Source: JBOFWL01 sp051653605
Lineage (GTDB): Bacteria > Spirochaetota > Brevinematia > Brevinematales > Brevinemataceae
Direction of reading: 5' to 3'
DNA: 64,000 nt
Assembly (NCBI GenBank): GCA_051653605.1
Contig: JBOFWL010000145.1
Span: 62,001 to 126,000, forward strand
Each line of letters starts with the position of its first letter. The stretch's first letter is position 1. This document shows, in pieces, positions 6,947 to 16,708 of this stretch. The notes under the pieces are model-generated. The model saw only the letters and a program-made list of their open reading frames with translations, made no database searches and was not told the origin of the DNA. The position numbers and the translations under genes were made by a program.

Positions 6947-7851
6947 AGACTCATAATTGATCCATCTTTATTAAGAATACATACTTCCGGTTGGAGGATA
7001 ACTTTATATTTCTCAAACACCTTATTTCTAACGTGCTCCATCAGCTCAATAATATCTTTTGTTTTGGCGTTGCCTTTATTAACAATGAAACCTGCATGTT
7101 TAAGAGAAACTTCAGCTCCGTTAATATTCACACCTTGTAGCCCCGCATCCGAAATAAGTTTTCCTGCAAAGTAGCCTTCTGGGCGTTTGAAAGTGCTGCC
7201 AGCACTAGCATATTCTAATGGTTGTTTTTCTTCTCTTTTTTGAGTAAGTTCGTTCATTTTTGATTGGATTTCAGTGGAATCTTTCTGTTTCAATCGAAAA
7301 CAAGTTGACAAAACAATGGCTTTTTCTTTCATTAAATAGCTATATCGGTAAGAAAACTTATGCTGATCTAGAGAGAGCCTTTCTATTTTTTGTAGGTGAG
7401 GAAAAAGCACATCGGAGTATTCTAGCACCTGTGAAATTTCTCCGTCGTAGGCACCAGCATTCATATATACGGCGCCTCCGACAGACCCAGGAATTCCAGA
7501 TGCAAACTCTAAGCCCGTCAAAGACTGATTTTTTGCAAATTCACAAACATCTTTTAGAGGGGCTCCGCATTCAGCTATTACCCTATCATTTTCGCATTCC
7601 ATACGAGTAAGATTTTTAGTGTGAATAATCAGAATTTCCATTCCTTCATCTGGTATGAGAATATTAGAACCCGAACCCATGATGAAAAAGGGCAATTTTT
7701 GAGTTATTAACTCGGTGACAAGATTTTTAAGTTGTTCCAACGTTTCGGGGAAAGCGGCTAGGGCCTTGCCTCCCGTTTTAAACGTTGTAAAACTAGACAT
7801 CGAAACCAATGCGTGTGAAATATTAATTTTATTTAATTCTTTATAATACAT
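6931..7851 (-). CDS. murB: UDP-N-acetylenolpyruvoylglucosamine reductase
   Basis: FAD/NADPH enzyme that reduces UDP-GlcNAc-enolpyruvate to UDP-MurNAc in peptidoglycan precursor synthesis. The 306-aa length fits type II MurB. Visible motifs are FTTFKTGGKA, the FAD-binding GSGSNILIPDEG, ASGIPGSVGGAVYMNAGAY, the catalytic-Ser segment SAGSTFKRP, and GLQGVNINGAEVS with the C-terminal Glu in QPEV. The ATG overlaps the ligA stop (TAATG), so the two genes are translationally coupled. Confidence 0.96.
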   Translation of the reverse strand: MYYKELNKINISHALVSMSSFTTFKTGGKALAAFPETLEQLKNLVTELITQKLPFFIMGSGSNILIPDEGMEILIIHTKNLTRMECENDRVIAECGAPLKDVCEFAKNQSLTGLEFASGIPGSVGGAVYMNAGAYDGEISQVLEYSDVLFPHLQKIERLSLDQHKFSYRYSYLMKEKAIVLSTCFRLKQKDSTEIQSKMNELTQKREEKQPLEYASAGSTFKRPEGYFAGKLISDAGLQGVNINGAEVSLKHAGFIVNKGNAKTKDIIELMEHVRNKVFEKYKVILQPEVCILNKDGSIMSLKEPV

Positions 7852-10238
7852 TAGAGATTTTCAAATTGTTGTATAATATCCGCTGGTAGGCGTGAAAAAA
7901 ACTCATCTTCTTGTACGATGGGTATGTTGTATTCCATTGCCTTTCGGATTTTATCAGGTCCAGGTTTGGCACAAGATAAAATCATATCTGTATTCCGCGT
8001 AACACCAGCTAGGTATTCCGCACCCAAGGCCGAGATAAAACGCAACATCTCTGTACGAGTTTTCAGATATTCACTCTTACCTGTAACTAAAATATGTTTT
8101 CCTATATAAGGGCTATCTTTTAAAAGAATTTGAGGATCTTCGGTATCTTCTGTAGCAATTTCAATACCTGATTCTAGTAGAAGTTCTAACTCTTTTTGAC
8201 CTCTTACATCGTTAAAAAATCGCACTAATTCTTCGGCTGCTGCTGGCCCTAGGAGAATTTTCTTAACTAATGTTGCTTCTTCCCGACGTAATCTTGAGAG
8301 TTCGAGGTCTACCTCTTTGAGCCGGCTTGAAAATGCCTCGTATTCGGCATCAAATGTAATAATATCTGTCTGAAGAGAGGTTGCCGAGGCTTCATTTGCT
8401 TGTATTTGCGCTATTTTCATCGCTGCAATCGCTTGTTTTCGACGCTCATCGACTTCTTTTAGTGCATTCTGCACATTAGGGCGAGCACTTATGAAATGCT
8501 CGATCTCATCTCTAATTTCGCGGATACTTCGAAACTTATTATATTCTACGCCATCTTGTTTATAACTTGCAATGAGATTTGGAAAATTGGTAAATGTTTT
8601 GGCAAGTTTACCGGCTCCAACTGCTCCAACGCTTTTTATCCCCAAAGCGCGGATAAATGTAGATAGAGGCTGAACTTTCGCCTTAGCAATATTAGCTAGC
8701 AATGTGTTGACGCTTTTCTCTCCAAATCCATCAAGGCTTAGCAATTGTGAGCGATATTTTTCAAGCTTGAAAACCGAGGAGAAAATATCTGTAAAGGCTA
8801 TTTCTTTTGATCCAAGAAAACCTCTATCGAAAAACTCTTCGATCTGTCTATCTCCTAGACCTTCGATATCAAGACCTTGTTTAGAAACAAAATATTTTAA
8901 TCGCGCTTGCATTCGGGCTGGGCAGAGAGCATTTGGACAACGAAGCGCTTTTTCTGACGATTCGTTATCTCTTAATAATTCTTTAACCGGTGGTGCTCCA
9001 CAAAAAGGACACGCACTAGGGGCAACTAAGGGAACCGTATAATTAGGGCGTTTTTCAGGCACATATCGGATAATTTGCGGTATGACATCACCAGCACGTT
9101 TGATGACAACGGTATCTCCAATTCGAAAATCGTTTTGGGCGATGTATTCATAATTATGGAGAGTTGCTCGTGAAACAACCACTCCCCCGAGATCCACCGC
9201 CGTGAGATTGGCTACCGGTGTTAACACGCCTGTTCGCCCAATTTCGTACTCGACAGAAAGTAATTCTGTTGTTGCTTCTTCTGCTTCGAACTTCCAAGCA
9301 ATAGCCCATTTAGGAAAACGCTCTGCAAAACCCAATATTTCTCGGATTTCGTCTGTAATCACTTTGACGACAAGTCCATCAATTTGATATGGGATTTCAT
9401 CTCGTCGCGTAACGACATCTCTATAATATTGATAAGCTTCGTGTAAGTTTCCAGCGTGTATGACTTTACGCTCTGGGCAGATAGTAAAGCCAAGTTTTTG
9501 GAGCTCGTCTATACGCATTGTATGGGCATTTAGCTGTGATATAGCAGCAACATCTTCTGATCGACAGTCGTAGGCATAGAATAACAGACGACGTTCCGCC
9601 GTCTTTCGAGAATCGAGAAGGCGGAGGCTACCCGCTGCAGCATTTCGCGGATTGGCAAAGAGTTTTTCTCCTCTTTCTTTTCGATCAGCGTTGATCGCTT
9701 CGAAATCTTTCTTGAGAATCACTACCTCGCCGTATACAACCAAAATGCCTGGGCTAGGTTCGTTAAGTCGAAGAGGCACATTACGTATTGTACGCACATT
9801 CTCGGTAACTAGCTCTCCAATTTCTCCATCGCCACGCGTTGAGGCCTCTATCAAGATACCATCTTTATAGACAAGTTCTATTGCAAGCCCATCAAATTTA
9901 TGCTCTATCACAACACTAGGCGTTGCTAGAGAGGTTACCTCAACCTTCATCACTGTATGAAAAAATAATTCAAACTCTTTATCGTTATAGGCATTACTTA
10001 AACTAAGCATTCGGTATCGATGCTTTGTTGTTGGAAATTCACTAAGAGGGGTAGTACCCACTCGTTGTGTAGGCGAATCGGGCGTACGAAGATTAGGGTG
10101 TGCTTCTTCAAGCGACATTAGCTCTCTAAACAGGGCATCATAGGCTGCATCCGTAATCTCAGGGTTATCTTCTAAGTAATATTTACGATTATGAAATTCA
10201 ATCTGCTCTCGCAGTTCCCGAATGCGTTTTTCCAGCAT
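7851..10238 (-). CDS. ligA: NAD-dependent DNA ligase with a coiled-coil insertion
   Basis: Seals nicks during replication and repair using NAD. At 795 aa it is longer than the usual roughly 670. The domains run in the usual order. The N-terminal Ia domain (RKYYLEDNPEITDAAYD) is followed by the adenylation domain with catalytic Lys114 in EHKFDGLAIELV, and by the OB fold. A Cys4 zinc finger (CPFCG ... CPNALCPARM) precedes the helix-hairpin-helix domain, and a BRCT domain (HILVTGKSEYLKTRTEM) ends the protein. The extra length lies at about residues 570-662 inside the HhH domain, a Glu/Lys/Ala-rich stretch predicted to be coiled coil. It starts at ATG 10238 behind its own promoter (10291-10319). 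Confidence 0.95.
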   Translation of the reverse strand: MLEKRIRELREQIEFHNRKYYLEDNPEITDAAYDALFRELMSLEEAHPNLRTPDSPTQRVGTTPLSEFPTTKHRYRMLSLSNAYNDKEFELFFHTVMKVEVTSLATPSVVIEHKFDGLAIELVYKDGILIEASTRGDGEIGELVTENVRTIRNVPLRLNEPSPGILVVYGEVVILKKDFEAINADRKERGEKLFANPRNAAAGSLRLLDSRKTAERRLLFYAYDCRSEDVAAISQLNAHTMRIDELQKLGFTICPERKVIHAGNLHEAYQYYRDVVTRRDEIPYQIDGLVVKVITDEIREILGFAERFPKWAIAWKFEAEEATTELLSVEYEIGRTGVLTPVANLTAVDLGGVVVSRATLHNYEYIAQNDFRIGDTVVIKRAGDVIPQIIRYVPEKRPNYTVPLVAPSACPFCGAPPVKELLRDNESSEKALRCPNALCPARMQARLKYFVSKQGLDIEGLGDRQIEEFFDRGFLGSKEIAFTDIFSSVFKLEKYRSQLLSLDGFGEKSVNTLLANIAKAKVQPLSTFIRALGIKSVGAVGAGKLAKTFTNFPNLIASYKQDGVEYNKFRSIREIRDEIEHFISARPNVQNALKEVDERRKQAIAAMKIAQIQANEASATSLQTDIITFDAEYEAFSSRLKEVDLELSRLRREEATLVKKILLGPAAAEELVRFFNDVRGQKELELLLESGIEIATEDTEDPQILLKDSPYIGKHILVTGKSEYLKTRTEMLRFISALGAEYLAGVTRNTDMILSCAKPGPDKIRKAMEYNIPIVQEDEFFSRLPADIIQQFENL

Positions 10239-10264
10239 AAATCCCCCTGTAAGAAATCGAAAGC

Positions 10265-10293
10265 TTGCCTTATTAGATTATATAGTATATAAT
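10265..10293 (+). promoter_or_regulatory. Promoter of the exported TPR gene
   Basis: TTGCCT (10265-10270), 17 nt, TATAAT (10288-10293). Its -10 overlaps the -10 of the divergent ligA promoter. Confidence 0.7.
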
Positions 10294-10319
10294 ATAGTAG
10301 ATTATTTCATTTTTTGCAA
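10291..10319 (-). promoter_or_regulatory. Promoter of ligA-murB
   Basis: On the minus strand, TTGCAA (10319 to 10314), 17 nt, TATATT (10296 to 10291). It shares bases 10291-10293 with the divergent promoter's -10. Confidence 0.65.
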
Positions 10320-10345
10320 CTTTTTCAGATTTTTTTTGAGGGAAC

Positions 10346-13087
10346 GTGAGTATCAGAATATTTTGGATTTTGCTTGCCACCTGCTCGATATTGTCCGCAC
10401 AAGAACCCCTACGAATAAACGATGTGCCTAATGGCCCCAGTGCTTTGGTAGATTTATTCATAGGGGGAAATGACGATTTTTTTCTAGGAGAAGCATCTTC
10501 TTACCTGAAGCGTCATCCTCAAAGCCCTTTCAAAGAAGAAATTGCTTGGATGCAGGCTCACACTCTTATGAGATTAGGTAAGAGTGACCCTGCTAGCTCC
10601 ATTTTCACCGATTTAACCAACAGCTCGAAAAAAGAAATCCGTCATCGATCTTTGTTTGATCTTGCTAATATTTTCAATATGAAAAAAAACAGCACGATGG
10701 CGCGCTCTCTGCTTGAAAGAATCCGTCTAGATCCAGAAACCACATCAATCAAAGAAATTGCCAGCGCTCAAAGTTTGTTGCTCCGTTTTAGCCTTCCTTC
10801 CGACTCCTCTTTATTTCGAGATATTCGAGCCTATGCTCAACAATATCCTAACTCGCCCGCTCTTAATGAGCTTTCTTATTATGCAGCGTTATCAGCTCTT
10901 CAAGCAACCAATCTTACTGTGGCAGAAGAGTTTAGCCAGAATATTACTGGCTCTAAAAACGATACCATTCAACGATTGCTTGCAGAGATTGCTCTCCAGC
11001 GGCAAAATTATGCCAAGGCATGGGAGCTTTTTCTTCCCTTAACACAAAAAGAAAATATATTTCAAGATGAGGCGCTTTATAAATCTGGGTTGATTGCTAA
11101 GCTCAATAGAGATTATCTAGAATCTCGGCGGTTCTTTGCTACCGTCGTTGACTATTTTCCCAACTCCCCCTATCGTGATCGAGCCCGTGCAGAACAAGCT
11201 CTAGTAAATATTATTCTTCAAAACTACGATGCGGCTCTCTCTTATTATCGCTGGGAATCTGGCTTTTCAGGAAGTAGAAAGGCCGAGGCTCTTCTTAAAA
11301 TTGCAGAGATTTATTTTGTTAAGGGAGATTCTCGCTCTATGCTTAGAGCTGCGCGTCGCGTACAAAAAGAATTCCCCTACAGTGCCTATGCCAACGAAGC
11401 TTTGTATTGGCTAGGACGAATGGCTCTCAACGATAAACAATTCTCTCAGGGCATCGATCTTTTTAATACCTATCTCATCCGTGAGCCGCTAAGCCCTAAA
11501 AAAAATGAAATCCGAATTTTTCTCGGGCAGGCTTACACCGGTATGGGCAATATTGCCGAAGCACGCCAACATTATCAGGCAGTCGTTAAGGACTCCCCCG
11601 AAACAGAGGTTGCTTTTAACGCCATGATGGGTCTGGGCAGCTCTTACAGTATTGAAAATCAACCAGCTCGGGCTTTGAGTTTCTATGATGGTGTGTGGCA
11701 AAATGCCAAAGCGCCCCCTATTCTTAAAGAGCAGGCTCTTTATTTTGCTGCAGCAAGTCGTTATAATTTAAGACAAAACAAAGATTCCTCTGCTCAATTT
11801 AGGCGATTCCTTAAAGACTTTCCTCAAAGTAAGTTGCGTCAGGATGCTTCTCTTGCCTTGGCTAAACTAAGTTTTAAAAATGAGAATTTTGAAGATGTTT
11901 TACTTGTCGATACTTCTGGTATCAAAGATAAGGAGAAGCTCTCCGAACTAAAAGAGTTACAGGCACAGAGTGATTTCCGATTAGAACGATACGACACAGC
12001 CCTTACCCTTTTTCAGGAGGCAAGAGGCTTAACTCAGAATAAGTCGCGTCGTACAAGCCTTCTTCTTTCTGAAGCCGGTGCGCTTAGAAATCTCAACCGT
12101 AGAAAAGATGCTGTTCGATTGTACGAAGAATACCTCAAAGATGTTCAAGCTTCTGATTCTCAAAATCAAATTGAAGAAGTTCTCTGGAATGAGATCACCC
12201 TAACCTATATCGAGGCTGGTGAGACCGATAAAGGTATTCAAAATACCGAAATATTTAGACAACTTTTTCCTAAAAGCATTTATTTATCCGAGCTTTATTT
12301 CAAACTAGGGGACGAACGATTCGCCCAAAAAAAATTCAAAGATGCCGCTACTCTTTATAAAGAAGCTCAAATCACCGCTAATAAAAAGGACAGCTCCGTT
12401 GAAGCTGCTTTGAGAGAAGGGTGGAGCCTCGATGCCGATAAACAATTCGATAAAGCCGAGCTTATTTTCCTTTCTTTCCTTAAAGATCAAAGTTCTCACA
12501 CTGCCACAAGCGCAGTTCTAAGCAAGCTCATCGAGTATAGAGACGCCCAAAACGACTCTGCTCAAGCCAATAATTTTAGAAATGAGCTTATCCGTCGATA
12601 TCCTCAAAGCCCTGATGCGGAAAAAGCCCGCATCATTCTAGCGGGTTCTATTTCTTTTGATGAGGCTGATTCTACTTTTATCACCGCTGCAAAGCAAACA
12701 AGGGACAAAGCCTTGAAAGCCCGCATTCTCTACAGGCTTGCTTTAAAGTACGAAGCCGAGGGGAAAATTGACAGGATGTTTGGTATTCTTTGGGAGGTGA
12801 GATCTTTGAGCGACCCCATTATTGGGAGCGAGGTGATTTTAAAAATGGCTCGAGCAACTCTCAATGTTGGTGATCCAAAGGGTGCGTTAAATCTTTTCAT
12901 CACCGTAATTACAGACTTCAGCGATGATACGGCTGAGGCTCTTCTTGGAATTGTTGATAGTTATATAGCTTTGGAAGATATCCCCAATGCAAGGCGTTTT
13001 ACCGAGCGATTAGAAGAGCAATTTCCAAAAAGCCCTCAGACAAGAAGAGCAAGAGAAGCTTTACGTGCCGCTTTAAGGCGGGGATAA
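10346..13087 (+). CDS. Large exported tetratricopeptide-repeat protein (913 aa)
   Basis: A GTG start follows GAGGGA at close spacing. The signal peptide ends near residue 18 (ATCSILSAQ). The rest is a chain of TPR/Sel1-like helical pairs from about residue 25 to the end, including YRDRARAEQALVNIILQNYD, YANEALYWLGRMALNDKQF and PNARRFTERLEEQFPKSPQT. The repeated F/YP-x-S-x-Y pattern resembles BamD/YbgF-type repeats. It is likely a periplasmic scaffold or part of an envelope assembly complex. It has its own promoter. The exact role is not recognisable. Confidence 0.82.
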   Translation: MSIRIFWILLATCSILSAQEPLRINDVPNGPSALVDLFIGGNDDFFLGEASSYLKRHPQSPFKEEIAWMQAHTLMRLGKSDPASSIFTDLTNSSKKEIRHRSLFDLANIFNMKKNSTMARSLLERIRLDPETTSIKEIASAQSLLLRFSLPSDSSLFRDIRAYAQQYPNSPALNELSYYAALSALQATNLTVAEEFSQNITGSKNDTIQRLLAEIALQRQNYAKAWELFLPLTQKENIFQDEALYKSGLIAKLNRDYLESRRFFATVVDYFPNSPYRDRARAEQALVNIILQNYDAALSYYRWESGFSGSRKAEALLKIAEIYFVKGDSRSMLRAARRVQKEFPYSAYANEALYWLGRMALNDKQFSQGIDLFNTYLIREPLSPKKNEIRIFLGQAYTGMGNIAEARQHYQAVVKDSPETEVAFNAMMGLGSSYSIENQPARALSFYDGVWQNAKAPPILKEQALYFAAASRYNLRQNKDSSAQFRRFLKDFPQSKLRQDASLALAKLSFKNENFEDVLLVDTSGIKDKEKLSELKELQAQSDFRLERYDTALTLFQEARGLTQNKSRRTSLLLSEAGALRNLNRRKDAVRLYEEYLKDVQASDSQNQIEEVLWNEITLTYIEAGETDKGIQNTEIFRQLFPKSIYLSELYFKLGDERFAQKKFKDAATLYKEAQITANKKDSSVEAALREGWSLDADKQFDKAELIFLSFLKDQSSHTATSAVLSKLIEYRDAQNDSAQANNFRNELIRRYPQSPDAEKARIILAGSISFDEADSTFITAAKQTRDKALKARILYRLALKYEAEGKIDRMFGILWEVRSLSDPIIGSEVILKMARATLNVGDPKGALNLFITVITDFSDDTAEALLGIVDSYIALEDIPNARRFTERLEEQFPKSPQTRRAREALRAALRRG

Positions 13088-13102
13088 TCAAAAAGCTTTT
13101 TT

Positions 13103-14179
13103 CTAGTTATTTTTAGAGTTTTCTTCTAATACATGACGAATAGCCTGCGCAGGGTTATTTTTCTCATTTGTAAAGCGCAATTTCATTTCTGGGCTTCTAT
13201 TAAGTAATGTTTTAATTGTTTCTAAGAGACTCTCTGCTGATAGTTCAGGTTCTTCTATCAATAATCCTAGGCCTTTTTTCCTTAAAAAATCAGCATTTAG
13301 GTATTGATGATTATCTGGTGATCCGTGAATAGGGATGAAAAGCGTTGGCTTTGCAAAAAACAGGCTTTCAGAGACTGTCCCAGCCCCCGCCCGTGCGATA
13401 ACACCATCAGCAGCTCCCCAGAAGCAGTCCATGCGGTCGATAAATCGCTGAACATTTACGTTAGGATAGGATTTTAGTTTTTCAAGGTATCCTTCGTTTT
13501 CAAAGCGGCTATATTCTCTCGTTCCTAAACTCCAGATAAGAGAATACTCTTTCAATTTAGGAAGCAAATTAAAAATAAGGTCGTTCAAAATCTTGGCGCC
13601 TTGCGATCCTCCCGAAATTCCTAAAACGGTTTTGTCATCTGAAAAACCAAAAAAATCTTTTCCTTCTTTTTGAGGCACTTTTGCGGTATACAGCAAGGGA
13701 TTTCCCACCGCCATAATTTTTTTATTGGAAACTTTTTTAACTTCAGGAAAAAAGGTAAAGATAGACTTAGCGTATCTTGCCCAAAAGCGATTCGTTACTC
13801 CAGCAACGCTATTTTGTTCCAGCAGGTATAGCGGCACTCGCAGGAAAAACGCTGATAGAGCCGCTATATTAGAAACATAGCCACCCGTCACAATAACGGC
13901 ATCCGGTTTGAATTTTTTTATCACGTTGAATGCTTTCATCCATGCTCGAAAAATATCCATCACTTGCATTGGCGTTTTCAGTGTTAATTTTCGAGAAACT
14001 CGCCCCAAATTCACTTGTAAGCGATCTTCTTTTGCAATGTGACTAACCGCGTTGTAGGATAAATCATCTTCTCTCAGCACATAAAGTGCCTGATGCCCAT
14101 GCTGAGTGAACTCTTTATAGAGAGCAATTCCTGGAATAAGGTGCCCGCCAGTCCCTCCGCCACTTAAGAGAATCTTCAT
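13103..14179 (-). CDS. murG: UDP-GlcNAc:lipid I N-acetylglucosaminyltransferase
   Basis: Peripheral inner-membrane GT-B enzyme that adds GlcNAc to lipid I to make lipid II. The 358-aa length is typical. Motifs are ILLSGGGTGGHLIPGIAL (G loop 1), VTGGYVSN, LLEQNSVAGVTNRFWA, GISGGSQGAKILND and the UDP-GlcNAc site ARAGAGTVSESLFFAKPTLF. It overlaps the upstream TPR gene by 4 bp (ATGA), so the two are translationally coupled. Confidence 0.96.
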   Translation of the reverse strand: MKILLSGGGTGGHLIPGIALYKEFTQHGHQALYVLREDDLSYNAVSHIAKEDRLQVNLGRVSRKLTLKTPMQVMDIFRAWMKAFNVIKKFKPDAVIVTGGYVSNIAALSAFFLRVPLYLLEQNSVAGVTNRFWARYAKSIFTFFPEVKKVSNKKIMAVGNPLLYTAKVPQKEGKDFFGFSDDKTVLGISGGSQGAKILNDLIFNLLPKLKEYSLIWSLGTREYSRFENEGYLEKLKSYPNVNVQRFIDRMDCFWGAADGVIARAGAGTVSESLFFAKPTLFIPIHGSPDNHQYLNADFLRKKGLGLLIEEPELSAESLLETIKTLLNRSPEMKLRFTNEKNNPAQAIRHVLEENSKNN

Positions 14180-15486
14180 TTTACCTCCGGAATAAAGCCA
14201 ACAAGTTTTGCAAATTCTGATCTATCTTTAACATCGATATGACTACGAGGATTTAAGCCTTTTGAGCGGACAAGCCCGCCCACTGCCCAAATTTCGAGAT
14301 TTATATTTGGAAGAAAGAGCAACAATAGATTTTCAGTATCATTAATGATGTTTGTTGGAAGTGGATTTGTCTTTCGATAGAACAAATAGCCTTTATCATC
14401 AACGGTAAAGACATAATAATCGAGGGATCGAAACACAATTCGAGCGCCTGCAGGTAAAAAACGAGTGAGTAACTGCTCAAATTGGTGTTCATCGGAGGTG
14501 AAATAGCGTTGAAGATTAGGGATTTCTAGTAAATCTTTGTTTTTTTGGATAATTGTTGCCGTATCTTTATAGTTTGGAGCCTCTTTATAGAGAGTTTCAA
14601 AGCGTTCTAGCCCTTTATATTCTTCCCCCATTCTCATATGCATCAGGCCATCTAAGTAGAGAAGCTCATGCCTTATCTTTCCTTTTGCTTTTGGAAGATT
14701 TTGCTCGATGACGGCTTTCGCTTGTTCAAAGTTGGAAAGATCGATATAGACTCGAGCATATTCAGCAGGAATCATCGGATTTATCTCGATTGATTTTTTA
14801 TCCTGCATCAGTGCGTGATACACCGAAACCGCCCGATGAGGCATTTTAAGCTCTGAGAGTGTTTTGGCGTGACCATATGATGGAGAAAGTCTACCCGCAC
14901 GTTCAAGCATTCCAAATTCTCGAATCGCCTGTGCGTACAGCCCCAATGACGACAATACTTCACCATAGAGTAATCTGGCTTCATGAAACGAGGGATTCTT
15001 TTTAAGTATATCCTGCAGCAGAGTACGCGCTTGAACTTTATTACCTGTGTCAAATATATTTTGCGCGTAACAGAGCTCTAATACGGCGGAATCTTCTGCC
15101 GATTGTATCCCCTGCTGATACACCACTGCTGCATCTTGATAATTCCCCAACTGGGTGAGGACATCCCCATATTCTTTCAAAACAATATCTCTATTTGGTG
15201 TTTTTTGGGGCGAAAGTGCGAGCAATCTCTCGTATAGAGTAGTTGCCTCTTTTAGCTTTGATATTCGCACATAACTTCTTGCCACAGCATGCATTGCAGA
15301 CAGAGAAATCCGTTTAGAGGACTCTTCAAACAATCGTATTATTTCTGTATCATTTTTTTGACGAGCGTGCGTTTTTATAAGGAGATCAATACTGCGGTAA
15401 GGAATAAAACGATGCACAAAGTAAAAACCCGTTATACCCGCTATAAGAATTGACAACAATAACAATAACATTGTTAAATAGTCCAT
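14176..15486 (-). CDS. Membrane-anchored TPR protein (436 aa)
   Basis: One N-terminal transmembrane helix (LTMLLLLLSILIAGITGFYF, residues 4-23) is followed by a positively charged segment and then TPR-like repeats at about residues 60-330 (PNRDIVLKEYGDVLTQLGNY, YGEVLSSLGLYAQAIREFGM). The C-terminal domain of about 100 aa (IVFRSLDYYVFTVDDKGYLF) is not a TPR and I do not recognise it. Coupling to murG suggests a role in envelope or peptidoglycan work, but that is inference from position. The start is at ATG 15486, 17 bp after ychF. Confidence 0.78.
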   Translation of the reverse strand: MDYLTMLLLLLSILIAGITGFYFVHRFIPYRSIDLLIKTHARQKNDTEIIRLFEESSKRISLSAMHAVARSYVRISKLKEATTLYERLLALSPQKTPNRDIVLKEYGDVLTQLGNYQDAAVVYQQGIQSAEDSAVLELCYAQNIFDTGNKVQARTLLQDILKKNPSFHEARLLYGEVLSSLGLYAQAIREFGMLERAGRLSPSYGHAKTLSELKMPHRAVSVYHALMQDKKSIEINPMIPAEYARVYIDLSNFEQAKAVIEQNLPKAKGKIRHELLYLDGLMHMRMGEEYKGLERFETLYKEAPNYKDTATIIQKNKDLLEIPNLQRYFTSDEHQFEQLLTRFLPAGARIVFRSLDYYVFTVDDKGYLFYRKTNPLPTNIINDTENLLLLFLPNINLEIWAVGGLVRSKGLNPRSHIDVKDRSEFAKLVGFIPEVK

Positions 15487-15503
15487 TTAATACCACCTAG
15501 ACC

Positions 15504-16604
15504 CTAAACATTAAACAAGAAGTGAACAACATCCCCATCTTGCATAATATAGTCTTTTCCTTCTTGGCGAAGTTGCCCTTTTTCCCTGGCTTTTTGCCAC
15601 GAACCACATTCTACCAGCGATTCATAAGATACAATTTCCGCACGAATAAATCCACGCTGGATATCACTATGGATTTCTCCGGCAGCTTCTGGCGCCGTTG
15701 CTCCTTTAGTGATTGTCCACGCTCTTGTTTCTACTTCGCCTGTTGTAAGGTAGGTGAGCAGCCCCAGCAAGTTATACCCCGCTTTGATAAGGCGATTAAG
15801 CCCGCTTTCACTCCAACCTAATGATATTAAATATTCTTGGGCATCAGCTTCATCGAGTTCGGCGATTTCTTGTTCGATTTTTGCAGAAATAGGCAACACC
15901 GATGCTTGCAACTGCTCTGCTTTTTTACATAAAGCTTCCCAGTGTGGATTGTTTTGAGGAGTGTTGACTTCTTCTTCGGTAAGATTTGCCACCACAAGCA
16001 TAGGTTTATCCGTAAGAAAACGATAAGTTCGCGTAACGGCTCTTTCGTTGTCTGATAAATCAGCAAGAAAAATCGTTTGCCCCGAGCTAAGAACGGCGTC
16101 TAATTTTTCCATAAGGCTATAGAGTTCTTTCGCGTTTTTATCGCCACTTTTAGCAAGGCGTTCTTGCTTAGATTTAACATTCAGAACCGTTTCAAGATCT
16201 TTTAAAGCTAATTCTTCGAGAATAATTGTTAAATCACGCACAGGATCGACTCCTCCCGCAACGTGGATGACATCGGCATCCTCAAAGAGGCGTGTCATCA
16301 TCACCAATGCGTCGGTCTCTCGAATATGGGAAAGAAATTGATTCCCCAAACCTTCACCTTTAGCCGCACCTTGCACCAGACCTGCAATATCAACAAATTG
16401 AACCGTTGTTGGCACAAGCTTTTTAGAGCCAGAGATCGAAGAAAGTACGGCGAGCCTTTCATCGGGAACTTCAACAATACCGATATTTGGGTCTATGGTT
16501 GTAAAAGGATAATTCTCAGAAGGAATACCTGCCTTCGTTAGAGCATTAAACAAAGTTGACTTGCCCACATTTGGCAATCCCACAATACCACAGGAAAAAC
16601 CCAT
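15504..16604 (-). CDS. ychF: Ribosome-binding ATPase YchF
   Basis: Obg-family P-loop protein that uses ATP rather than GTP and binds ribosomes. The 366-aa protein has G1 GLPNVGKS, the G2 region SENYPFTTIDPNIG, and G3 in VDIAGLVQGAAKGEGLGNQF. In place of NKxD it has the YchF-type NLTEEE motif. The C-terminal TGS domain (FIRAEIVSYESLV ... YIMQDGDVVHFLFNV) is complete. TTAGGAG precedes the ATG and a promoter lies at 16638-16666. Confidence 0.96.
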   Translation of the reverse strand: MGFSCGIVGLPNVGKSTLFNALTKAGIPSENYPFTTIDPNIGIVEVPDERLAVLSSISGSKKLVPTTVQFVDIAGLVQGAAKGEGLGNQFLSHIRETDALVMMTRLFEDADVIHVAGGVDPVRDLTIILEELALKDLETVLNVKSKQERLAKSGDKNAKELYSLMEKLDAVLSSGQTIFLADLSDNERAVTRTYRFLTDKPMLVVANLTEEEVNTPQNNPHWEALCKKAEQLQASVLPISAKIEQEIAELDEADAQEYLISLGWSESGLNRLIKAGYNLLGLLTYLTTGEVETRAWTITKGATAPEAAGEIHSDIQRGFIRAEIVSYESLVECGSWQKAREKGQLRQEGKDYIMQDGDVVHFLFNV

Positions 16605-16637
16605 TATATTCTCCTAAAAATAATTATATACTCTAAC

Positions 16638-16666
16638 ATTTTATCACAAATAAAAAAGATTATCAA
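16638..16666 (-). promoter_or_regulatory. Promoter of ychF
   Basis: On the minus strand, TTGATA (16666 to 16661), 17 nt, TAAAAT (16643 to 16638). Confidence 0.6.
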
Positions 16667-16673
16667 GAATAGG

Positions 16674-16702
16674 TTGAAAATTCGTACATCGTACTCTAAA
16701 AT
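16674..16702 (+). promoter_or_regulatory. Promoter of the HEPN gene, placed for a leaderless transcript
   Basis: TTGAAA (16674-16679), 17 nt, TAAAAT (16697-16702). The expected start point is about 16709, which is the A of the ATG. No Shine-Dalgarno sequence is present. Confidence 0.65.
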
Positions 16703-16708
16703 GAAGTT

